Shown here: in pieces, positions 1 to 5,848 of the stretch
Numbering within the stretch: the stretch's first letter is position 1
Layout of the letters: each line of letters begins with the position of its first letter
Source: Cytophagales bacterium
Lineage (GTDB): Bacteria; Bacteroidota; Bacteroidia; Cytophagales; UBA9547
NCBI GenBank assembly: GCA_025360395.1
Contig: JANYCH010000402.1
Coordinates: 1 to 5,848, forward strand
Reading direction: 5' to 3'
Length of the DNA: 5,848 nt
Notes under the pieces: model-generated
The model's database searches: none
Seen by the model: the letters and a program-made list of their open reading frames with translations, nothing else
Told to the model about the DNA's origin: nothing
Translations under genes and position numbers: made by a program

Positions 1-156
1 GTATTAGCGGAGGCTTACAATAACAGAGGGGTTTCATATATTTTTGTTGGCGACACTTTAAAAGCATTTGATGATTTTAAGAAGGCAAATTTCCTTAATC
101 CCGAAAATCAAATGTTTGCAGATAATTTCAGGCGGGCAAAAGAATTTTTAAAATGA
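1..156 (+). CDS. TPR-repeat protein, C-terminal end (5' partial)
   Basis: The reading frame is open from the first base and ends at TGA 154-156, giving the last 51 residues of a protein whose start lies outside the window. Residues 3-36 fit one tetratricopeptide repeat: AEAYNNRG at the start of helix A, GD at the turn, then KAFDDFKKA in helix B and the closing LNP. After it comes a short charged helix (FRRAKEFLK) that could cap the repeat array. TPR units are protein-protein interaction scaffolds, and the partner cannot be told from this fragment. The stop overlaps the start of the UbiA-like gene in an ATGA arrangement, so the two are probably co-transcribed and translationally coupled. The TPR call is fairly sure from the motif; the function of the full protein is not known. 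Confidence 0.8.
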   Translation, partial: VLAEAYNNRGVSYIFVGDTLKAFDDFKKANFLNPENQMFADNFRRAKEFLK

Positions 157-1001
157 ATTTATTTTTAAAGTATCTGTATGCGTTACGGCTTTGGGAAGTA
201 ACCGGAAAAATAGGTTTTGTACTTGTAGGAGGTCTCTTTGCCATCAAACAATTCGACGTTCCAACCATCGTTATTTTTTTGAAAATAGCTGTTTATTGCT
301 TAATAAGCGGCCTGGCTATATTTTCATTTAATGCCTGGGCGGGATACAATACAGATAAGGTCAATAAAAGATTGGATGCCCTTTTTATTTTTAGTAAAAG
401 ACAGTTAGGTTTTATTGCTGCCATATTATTTACAATCTCTGTGACTATTATTATGTTTCACAAGCAAAGCATAATTTTGACTGCATTAGGTGTACTTTTT
501 CTCTGGTTCATTTATTCAATGCCAAAAGGCCTAAAAGGAATACCATTTGGTGGAATACTGGTCTCCTTTATTACAGAAATACTATTGTTTCATCTTAGTT
601 ATTTGTTTTTCTCAGATTACAGTTTTAAATCCATCTTCATTAGCATCTACTTTGCGGTTTTGGTGGCAGCAGGTCACATTTTACATGAAATGATTGATTA
701 TGAGGCTGATATGTCAACTAATTTCCTGACCACAGTTGTATATTTTAAGAAACAATATCAGTATGCCTTCATGCCGGTCCTTTATGTAATTTCCTTGATC
801 TGGTTATGTGTTTTGAAACTTAATGACTTTGTTTCAATAAGGTGCTTTGTAATTTTTTTGGTTGTCAATATCCTGGTTTTGTTTTTTAGTCTAAATCTTA
901 AGAAGCAGGCCAATTATCATAAATTCAGGAAAACTTATTTGGTCCTTTTCTCATTTGCCTTATTGACTTTTACCTTTTCAAACAATTTTCACCTTGATTA
1001 A
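153..1001 (+). CDS. UbiA-superfamily prenyltransferase-like membrane protein
   Basis: A 282-residue, strongly hydrophobic protein with about eight or nine predicted membrane helices, a length usual for the UbiA superfamily. These enzymes transfer a polyprenyl chain from its diphosphate to an aromatic or other acceptor inside the membrane. Three family landmarks are visible. A first-motif equivalent runs from N60 to D68 (NAWAGYNTD, followed by KVNKR), in the place of NDxxDxxxD. The YSMPKGLKG segment at 121-129 resembles the usual YSxPPxRLK. A second acidic motif is E179, D182 and D186 in HEMIDYEAD. Motif one keeps N60 and D68 but has Ala61 and Gly64 where Asp is normal, so substrate or metal binding may differ, or activity may be lost. 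It does not look like an ordinary MenA or UbiA. The ATG at 153 overlaps the upstream stop by 4 bp, and the methyltransferase follows after 1 bp, which suggests one pathway. The superfamily call is good; the substrate is unknown. Confidence 0.78.
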   Translation: MNLFLKYLYALRLWEVTGKIGFVLVGGLFAIKQFDVPTIVIFLKIAVYCLISGLAIFSFNAWAGYNTDKVNKRLDALFIFSKRQLGFIAAILFTISVTIIMFHKQSIILTALGVLFLWFIYSMPKGLKGIPFGGILVSFITEILLFHLSYLFFSDYSFKSIFISIYFAVLVAAGHILHEMIDYEADMSTNFLTTVVYFKKQYQYAFMPVLYVISLIWLCVLKLNDFVSIRCFVIFLVVNILVLFFSLNLKKQANYHKFRKTYLVLFSFALLTFTFSNNFHLD

Positions 1002-1002
1002 A

Positions 1003-1857
1003 ATGGATGCTAACTACCTTGAAAAAATAGTAGCCTATTATCGGGATTCGGAAATTTCTTATTCCCAAGGTTGGGACCTAAAACACAGCCTGGCGATACA
1101 TGCTGGTTATTTTGATAAAGGGAATACCAATTTCAGAAAGGCCCTTAAGCGATTGAATGAAATTGCAGCAGAACATGCCCAAATAAAAGAAAGTGATTAT
1201 GTTTTAGATGCTGGATGCGGTGTAGGCGGAAGTTCCATTTTTTTAGCCAGGAATTACAATTGCAAGGTCCTGGGCATAACATTATCTGAAACACAGATAA
1301 ATTCAGCCACTAAGAATGCCTTGAAATATGGAGTTGATGGAAAAGTAAAATTTCAAAACAAAGATTATACAAGAACAGGATTGGAACCAAACAGCTTCGA
1401 TGTTGTCTGGGCCATTGAAAGTGTTTGTCATAGCGTAAATAAGCTTGATTTTATCCGGGAAGCTTTTCGGTTGTTAAAACCGAATGGAAGGCTAATAGTG
1501 ATCGATTATTGTCAGGGAAGAAATCCTAAAACCGAAAAGGAAAAAGAGGATTATACTTATTTTTTAAATTCCGTTGCCTGCGAAAATTTGGAAAAACCGT
1601 TAATATTTAAAGATTATTTGGAATTTGTTGGTTTTAAAAAAATAATAGCAAATGATTCTACTATAAACTTTTTACCAAATACAAAAAGATTAGAAGTTCT
1701 GGGGACACTTTCTGTCTGGATGAATTCTGTACTTAAAATTTTAAAAATAAAAAGAACAGATGCCCGTTCACAGGGAGGGAAAGCTGCTTTATTAACAAGC
1801 CAGTTTGCTAAAAATGGAATGTTGAAATATTATATATTCTCGGCTAAGAAGCTCTGA
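1003..1857 (+). CDS. SAM-dependent C-methyltransferase, tocopherol/sterol methyltransferase-like
   Basis: A 284-residue class I (Rossmann-fold) methyltransferase. The SAM-binding motif I is VLDAGCGVGGSS at residues 67-78. It is followed by GITLSETQINSA at 91-102, FDVVWAIESVCH at 132-143 and RLLKPNGRLIVIDYC at 156-170. The GITLS and AIES-CH signatures are those of the gamma-tocopherol methyltransferase / sterol 24-C-methyltransferase group, which methylates prenylated aromatic rings or isoprenoid side chains. The N-terminal YYRDSEISY and LAIHAGYFD stretch also fits that group, in which it helps close the active site. I chose the ATG at 1003, 1 bp after the preceding stop. An in-frame TTG at 994 would add only three residues and is a rarer start. 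Linkage to a UbiA-like gene supports a prenyl-lipid substrate, but this is inference. It is not UbiE/MenG by motif. The methyltransferase call is certain; the acceptor is unknown. Confidence 0.88.
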   Translation: MDANYLEKIVAYYRDSEISYSQGWDLKHSLAIHAGYFDKGNTNFRKALKRLNEIAAEHAQIKESDYVLDAGCGVGGSSIFLARNYNCKVLGITLSETQINSATKNALKYGVDGKVKFQNKDYTRTGLEPNSFDVVWAIESVCHSVNKLDFIREAFRLLKPNGRLIVIDYCQGRNPKTEKEKEDYTYFLNSVACENLEKPLIFKDYLEFVGFKKIIANDSTINFLPNTKRLEVLGTLSVWMNSVLKILKIKRTDARSQGGKAALLTSQFAKNGMLKYYIFSAKKL

Positions 1858-1860
1858 TTA

Positions 1861-3495
1861 CTATTTTATCTCAGAAAGAAGCTGACTTGTTTTTCCTGTT
1901 GGTTTCATTTGAAGCCGGTCCAAAATAGAATTTACTTCTTTCTTAATTGATTCATTTTCAGTTTTCAATTCGCTTATTTTTTGATTTTGTATGGTCATCA
2001 AGCTATCCAATTCTTTTATTGCCTCTAATAAGATTGGGGTCAATCTCGAATAATCCACCGATTTATATCCGTTTTTATCTGTTGTGACCAATTGAGGATA
2101 AACGGGTTCTAGTTCTTGAGCAATAAATCCAATCTGTTGTTTTTCCGAAAATGAAAGCTCAGGAAATTCTTCTACCCTCCAGTGATGGTAAACACCTCGA
2201 ATGCTTTTTATACCAGACAAAGCACTACTAATGGTTATAATATTTTTTTTATATCTTTTGTCAGAACTGGTATTATATTTTTTAGCTAAAACCATTCCAT
2301 TAACCTGAAGTTTCTCAGTACCTCCAAGATCAGAATTGGGATTCGCAAACCCAATCCCAACATTTTTGCCTGGAGTTACGGTTTCATCCACACAACTTAT
2401 ATGGGTATCTCCAGTAAGGGAGTTCAAAACAAATGCATAATTTGAACTGAGATCCTGAACAACAAAGCTACCCCTACCTAAAGGATGGCTTGCTCCAGTA
2501 GAAGCAATTGTATATGTAGACCCTCCGGAACTTGTATTTGCAATATTAATTGATGTTCCCCATGTGTTTGCACTGGTAAGGTTCATATGGGCAACCCTAG
2601 CAGTATTGGTACCTGTAGGATTTAAAGTTAAGCTAGTCACATTATTTTCTCTAAACTCAATTATGCTTCCCGTAGGCCGGTTTAAATAAAGATTTTTATC
2701 TGTAGAGTTACTTAACATATTATAAGTTCCATCAGATATTGTTCCATTTAATGTAATACCAGCAGAAGCACTTGAAAAAACATCTCCAATATGAACAGCC
2801 TGGGTACCTGTACCTGCTACTGTTAAGTTTGCTAATGGCGCAATACCAATTCCAACATTTCCATTATTTTTTATAACCACATAATTGGCAGGATCTGCTC
2901 CGACTCCAATATTGTTATATGTTACCGGACTAAAATACAGATCATGAGTGAATTCAAATTTATTTTTCAAATCACTATAACCTGTTACAAGTGCCATAGC
3001 TACTAAAGCATTTGTATTATTAATTGTAATTCCGCCTGGGTTGGCAGCATTAACATTCAAAAGACTTGTGCCTGTCTGTGCACCAATGAAAACACTGCTG
3101 CCATTGTCCTTTAATATACCAGTTCCCAAATCTGAGGCTGAAGTCCATCTGGCAACACTGTTCAATGTACCCGCACCAGTAACAGGTGTGCCCGCTACAG
3201 CTTTGTTCACCATTAAACTAACCCAATTGGTTCCTGTCCAATAGAAAATTGAATCTTTATCTGTATCATAAAACATCAAACCTGATTCAGTGTCTGTTAA
3301 TGGGTTAAATGCTGGCCTATCAACCGTTTTTAACCTTGGAATGAATAAGCCCTGCGAAAAACCAGTTGTAGTCTTTATATCTAAAGCAGCCTTTGGACTT
3401 GGGGATGAAGTATTTACACCTGCTGAACTCTGGGCTAAACTGACATTTATGCCAATAAAGACCAAAGCCAATAATAAAAATGATTTTTGCACCAT
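1861..3495 (-). CDS. Secreted tail-fibre-domain (Peptidase_S74 chaperone) protein
   Basis: A 544-residue protein starting with a signal peptide (basic MVQK, hydrophobic core 5-18, likely cut after SLAQ near residue 22). Residues 26-95 hold the N-terminal module common in exported Bacteroidota proteins of this kind: NTSSPSPKAALDI, GLFIPRL, GLMFYDTD and FYWTGTNWVSL. The middle is rich in Thr, Ser, Asn and Gly, looks like stacked beta structure, and has NVGIG repeats at 213 and 378, each leading into an L-x-V-x-G unit. Residues 411 to about 500 form a Peptidase_S74 domain: SDKRYKKNI, then GVYHHWR, QQIGFIAQELEPVYPQLV and YSRLTPILLEAIKEL. A coiled coil follows at about 496-530. In phage tail spikes this domain is an intramolecular chaperone that trimerises the fibre and cuts itself off at a Ser-Asp bond, which here would be S411-D412. 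A surface or extracellular trimeric fibre is inferred; the ligand is unknown. No type IX secretion sorting domain is seen at the C-terminus. Confidence 0.88.
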   Translation of the reverse strand: MVQKSFLLLALVFIGINVSLAQSSAGVNTSSPSPKAALDIKTTTGFSQGLFIPRLKTVDRPAFNPLTDTESGLMFYDTDKDSIFYWTGTNWVSLMVNKAVAGTPVTGAGTLNSVARWTSASDLGTGILKDNGSSVFIGAQTGTSLLNVNAANPGGITINNTNALVAMALVTGYSDLKNKFEFTHDLYFSPVTYNNIGVGADPANYVVIKNNGNVGIGIAPLANLTVAGTGTQAVHIGDVFSSASAGITLNGTISDGTYNMLSNSTDKNLYLNRPTGSIIEFRENNVTSLTLNPTGTNTARVAHMNLTSANTWGTSINIANTSSGGSTYTIASTGASHPLGRGSFVVQDLSSNYAFVLNSLTGDTHISCVDETVTPGKNVGIGFANPNSDLGGTEKLQVNGMVLAKKYNTSSDKRYKKNIITISSALSGIKSIRGVYHHWRVEEFPELSFSEKQQIGFIAQELEPVYPQLVTTDKNGYKSVDYSRLTPILLEAIKELDSLMTIQNQKISELKTENESIKKEVNSILDRLQMKPTGKTSQLLSEIK

Positions 3496-3507
3496 AATAA
3501 AATTATC

Positions 3508-3540
3508 GAAAGATAAATTTAATACAAAATAATCTAAAAC
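3508..3540 (-). promoter_or_regulatory. Weak candidate Bacteroidota-type promoter before the S74 gene
   Basis: Within the 62-bp gap between lepB and the S74 gene, the minus strand reads TATCTTTC at 3515-3508, seven of eight positions of the Bacteroidota -7 box TAnnTTTG. A GTTTT lies 20 bp upstream at 3540-3536, near the expected place of the TTTG-like -33 box. The start codon would be only about 6 nt from the predicted transcription start, which is short. In such AT-rich DNA the match could be chance, and the gene may instead be read through from lepB. Confidence 0.2.
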
Positions 3541-3557
3541 AGTAACCTTCCTTTGTT

Positions 3558-4688
3558 TTACTCAATGAGGTTTAAAAGCCTGTTCCAGCGTATTTTAGTA
3601 AGCATATTGCCGTCTTTATCAAGTGACATCCAGATCAGAAGTGCTTTTCCGACAACGTGATCTTCAGGTACAAATCCCCAAAACCTTGAATCAAGAGAAT
3701 TATGTCGGTTATCGCCCATCATAAAGTAATAATTCTGGCCGAAAGTGTACGTTTCTGCTACAATCCCGTCTATGACCAGTTTGCCATTTTCAACTTTAAC
3801 GCTGTTATGGCCTTCATATCTTGCTATGGTTGTTTCATAAATCAACACATTTTCAGGGGTCAGGTTTATAGTTGCTCCTTTCTTTGGCACCCATAAAGGT
3901 CCAAAAAAGTCTGCATTCCAGTCAAACTTTGAATTATTTGGAAATGTCTGAGGATCAGGAACTCCTTGCTGATGCTTGTCCATGATGACCTGGTTGATAA
4001 AGGGCATCTCCTTTAGTTTTGCGGCAGTTGCAGGAGATGTATGAACCATATAGCCTTGCGGGATCCTGTAAAAATCAGTTATGTCGTGAGACCTGAAAAT
4101 CCTGTCATTCAAATTTTCATTTGTTAACAATACATACTGGTATTGCAATTTTTCTGGGTTATCTGCAGGTTTTCCGTTTATAAATACCTGTGTATCTTTA
4201 ACCTGGATGCTGTCCCCACCAACGGCAATGCACCTTTTTATATAATTGGTTTTTAAATCTGTAGGATATCCTTCCTCAGCTGGCCAGTTAAAAACCACAA
4301 CATCATTGTTTTTGATATGGGTAAATCCTGGGATCCTGAAACTTGGCAGCTGGATTGCATCAGAATATGATGGTATATCTGTACCCCAAATTTTTTGATG
4401 TGTAAGTGGGGCCTGTAAAGGGGTTTTTGGTGTTCGTGGACCGTAATGAAACTTGCTGACAAACAAAAAATCTCCTACCAGCAAGGATTTCTCCATGGAA
4501 GGTGTGGGAATAGTATAAGCTTCTATCAAAAGCCACCTGATAAAAGTAGCAGCAATAACAGCAAACAAGATGGCATCAAACCATTCTTTGAAAAAACCCT
4601 TTTGAGGGGCGTTTGGGTCTTTGGGCCTTCCTATAAAAATTACCCTTAACCAATATAAAATCCTGTTTAAAATCTGTTTGCCTGTCAT
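3558..4688 (-). CDS. lepB: Signal peptidase I
   Basis: A 376-residue membrane-bound serine protease that removes signal peptides from proteins exported by the Sec or Tat route. A membrane helix lies at about residues 36-56. It is followed by box B, PTPSMEKSLLVGDFLFVSK, with nucleophile Ser64. Box C/D has NNDVVVFNWP at 127-136 and YIKRCIAVGGD at 149-159, with general base Lys151. Box E is GDNRHNSLDSRFWGFVP at 325-341. All catalytic elements are intact. The protein is longer than many bacterial homologues because of an insert of roughly 130 residues between boxes D and E (about 175-310), a form familiar in Bacteroidota. The active site faces the periplasm. The start follows the dapB stop by 12 bp with no clear ribosome-binding site, so the gene is very likely co-transcribed with dapB. 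The call is secure. Confidence 0.97.
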   Translation of the reverse strand: MTGKQILNRILYWLRVIFIGRPKDPNAPQKGFFKEWFDAILFAVIAATFIRWLLIEAYTIPTPSMEKSLLVGDFLFVSKFHYGPRTPKTPLQAPLTHQKIWGTDIPSYSDAIQLPSFRIPGFTHIKNNDVVVFNWPAEEGYPTDLKTNYIKRCIAVGGDSIQVKDTQVFINGKPADNPEKLQYQYVLLTNENLNDRIFRSHDITDFYRIPQGYMVHTSPATAAKLKEMPFINQVIMDKHQQGVPDPQTFPNNSKFDWNADFFGPLWVPKKGATINLTPENVLIYETTIARYEGHNSVKVENGKLVIDGIVAETYTFGQNYYFMMGDNRHNSLDSRFWGFVPEDHVVGKALLIWMSLDKDGNMLTKIRWNRLLNLIE

Positions 4689-4700
4689 TATTTGTGAATA

Positions 4701-5417
4701 TTAAAATCCTAACATGTCATTCATTCCGAAAAATCCTCTTTTTCCCTGTATAAATTCAGCTGCAAGTACTGCCCCGGTGGCAAATCCTTCCCGGCTGTAA
4801 GCAGTATGTTTTAACTCAATACTGTCTATCGGGGAATGATATAAAACGGTATGTGTACCTGGAATTGCTGCAATTCTTTTGTCTACAATCCTTAGGTTCT
4901 CCTTTTCGCTATTTTGGTTCAAGACCCACTTTTTCTTTCTGCTCAAATTTTCAAGAATACCTTCCGCGGCCGTAATTGCAGTTCCACTTGGCGCATCTTT
5001 TTTATATATATGATGTATTTCTTCAAGTTCCACATCGTATTCATCAAAGCCATTCAACATTTTGGCCATGATCTTATTGAAATGAAAAAAAAGGTTTACC
5101 CCCACACTGTAATTTGAAGCATAAAAAAATGATGCATCGTTTTTTTGTACCAGGGCTTCTACTTCTGGTTTACGCTCCAGCCATCCTGTAGTACCTGACA
5201 CAACGGGAATTTTGCGTTCAAGGCAAAGTTTAATATTATCAAATGCGGCATCAGGCTGGGTAAATTCAATTGCAACATCAACTGCACCTGGTATAAGTTC
5301 TTTTAAAATATAACTGTTCTCTACATCAATTTTATGAACAATTTCATGCCTACGGGAATTTGCTATTTTTTCAATTTCTTTGCCCATTTTGCCATAACCT
5401 AAAAGAACTATTTTCAT
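4701..5417 (-). CDS. dapB: 4-hydroxy-tetrahydrodipicolinate reductase
   Basis: A 238-residue cytoplasmic enzyme that reduces 4-hydroxy-tetrahydrodipicolinate to tetrahydrodipicolinate with NAD(P)H, a step toward diaminopimelate for peptidoglycan and toward lysine. The N-terminal Rossmann motif is GYGKMG at residues 7-12. VAIEFTQPDAA at 48-58 and PVVSGTTGW at 71-79 line the cofactor site. The catalytic signature is EEIHHIYKKDAPSGTA at 132-147, in which H135 and K139 align with E. coli H159 and K163. IPGTHTV and the C-terminal EGFATGAVLAAEFI and GMNDML complete the family pattern. I chose the ATG at 5417, which begins MKIVLLGYGKMG. An in-frame ATG eight codons further upstream (5441) would overlap the preceding gene and add a non-conserved leader. 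The gene sits 11 bp after the DUF5683 gene and 12 bp before lepB, so it is in the middle of an operon. Confidence 0.97.
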   Translation of the reverse strand: MKIVLLGYGKMGKEIEKIANSRRHEIVHKIDVENSYILKELIPGAVDVAIEFTQPDAAFDNIKLCLERKIPVVSGTTGWLERKPEVEALVQKNDASFFYASNYSVGVNLFFHFNKIMAKMLNGFDEYDVELEEIHHIYKKDAPSGTAITAAEGILENLSRKKKWVLNQNSEKENLRIVDKRIAAIPGTHTVLYHSPIDSIELKHTAYSREGFATGAVLAAEFIQGKRGFFGMNDMLGF

Positions 5418-5428
5418 AATTGAGTTAT

Positions 5429-5848
5429 TTATTTTGAACAAAAATTAAAAGTGAGTGTAAGACCAGCTGTAGGTGTAGATGATCCTTTAACCATCTTTAT
5501 AGTAGGATCTATTTTCATTGTAAGCTTATCGTTTACTTCAAATTCCCGCAAATGGGCAAATACAGCGGCATCTACAATATTAAGCGCATATGTTAGTGCC
5601 GAAAGAATAAAATAAAAATCCCTGTCTCTTCTATAACTGTCTCTCAAATTCTTTAGGCCCACATCATCATAAGACCTTACATTTTTATCATGATTAGGAT
5701 CATTTGCATCATATTGATCATATATCAACTTAGAAGTTGGGTGGCCATAAGAAGTGTCTATTTTATTATTTTCTCTTGTAATCAAATCATTTTTGAAATG
5801 CGAATAATTGACGTTGTTATCATGAATCATGATAACAAAAAATATTCC
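5429..5848 (-). CDS. DUF5683-family protein, C-terminal part (5' partial)
   Basis: The frame is open from the right edge of the window (codons GIFFVI precede the first internal Met) to TAA at 5429-5431, giving about 139 residues. The true start is therefore beyond the window, and the ATG at 5828-5830 is probably internal. Visible features are a hydrophobic start that looks like the end of a membrane helix, a polar middle rich in Asp, Asn and Lys, then SYRRDRDFYFILSALTYALN and a stretch with IVDAAVFAHLREFEVNDKL. The RRxRD, LNIVDA and AHLxxFxV patterns are those of DUF5683, a family of unknown function in Bacteroidota often found between parAB and dapB-lepB. The protein ends in a beta-like GLTLTFNF segment. 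Envelope location is inferred from the hydrophobic segments. No biochemical role can be given. It is the first visible gene of the dapB-lepB operon. Confidence 0.82.
   Translation of the reverse strand, partial: GIFFVIMIHDNNVNYSHFKNDLITRENNKIDTSYGHPTSKLIYDQYDANDPNHDKNVRSYDDVGLKNLRDSYRRDRDFYFILSALTYALNIVDAAVFAHLREFEVNDKLTMKIDPTIKMVKGSSTPTAGLTLTFNFCSK

Noticed and set aside
1853..1875. TCTGA/TCAGA inverted repeat as a bidirectional terminator
   Set aside because: The stem is only 5 bp with a 13-nt loop and no T-run follows on either strand.
1861..3495. S74 domain as a sign of a prophage
   Set aside because: No capsid, tail, integrase or lysis genes are near, the protein has a signal peptide, and the flanks are cellular genes. 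Such domains are common in exported Bacteroidota proteins.
3041..3532. Plus-strand open frames of 67 and 80 codons opposite the start of the S74 gene
   Set aside because: They lie antisense to a well-supported signal peptide and N-terminal module, show no recognisable motif and have no start context. They are shadows of the real gene.
4253..4649. Short open frames on both strands within lepB
   Set aside because: lepB has all catalytic boxes intact in its own frame; these frames have biased composition and no family features.
5418..5441. Upstream in-frame ATG giving an eight-residue longer DapB
   Set aside because: It overlaps the end of the DUF5683 gene and adds residues before the conserved MKIVLLGYGKMG start of the family.
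5821..5836. ATCATGAT palindrome and nearby CATGAATCATGATAAC as an operator or partition site
   Set aside because: It lies inside the DUF5683 coding frame, is a single short palindrome and does not match a known parS pattern.

Overview
The window looks like chromosome of a member of the Bacteroidota. The evidence is an AT-rich sequence, an absence of clear Shine-Dalgarno sites before starts, a long LepB-type signal peptidase with a large insert, a DUF5683 - dapB - lepB gene order familiar from that phylum, and a secreted protein with a C-terminal tail-fibre (Peptidase_S74) chaperone domain. No lineage below phylum can be fixed from the sequence. There is no rRNA, tRNA, CRISPR array, insertion sequence or attachment site that I can recognise.

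Left part (1-1857, + strand): three tightly packed genes read rightwards. The first is the end of a TPR-repeat protein cut by the window edge. It overlaps by 4 bp (ATGA) a polytopic membrane protein of the UbiA prenyltransferase superfamily. That gene is followed after 1 bp by a class I SAM-dependent methyltransferase of the tocopherol/sterol C-methyltransferase type. The pair suggests a pathway that prenylates a small acceptor at the membrane and then methylates it. The UbiA-like protein has lost two acidic residues of its first metal-binding motif, and the product is unknown. This is the most interesting part of the window.

Middle (1861-3495, - strand): a 544-residue exported protein with an N-terminal signal peptide, a long low-complexity beta-rich body with NVGIG-type repeats, an S74 chaperone domain and a terminal coiled coil. 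Its stop codon lies 3 bp from the convergent methyltransferase stop.

Right part (3558-5848, - strand): a compact leftward operon, in transcription order a DUF5683 protein (5' end outside the window), dapB (4-hydroxy-tetrahydrodipicolinate reductase, lysine/diaminopimelate synthesis) and lepB (signal peptidase I), with gaps of 11 and 12 bp. This is housekeeping: cell-wall precursor supply and protein export. The S74 gene lies 62 bp downstream of lepB on the same strand with no visible terminator between them, so read-through is possible.

Genes cover nearly the whole window. The largest non-coding gap is 62 bp, so no stretch over 300 bp lacks a gene.
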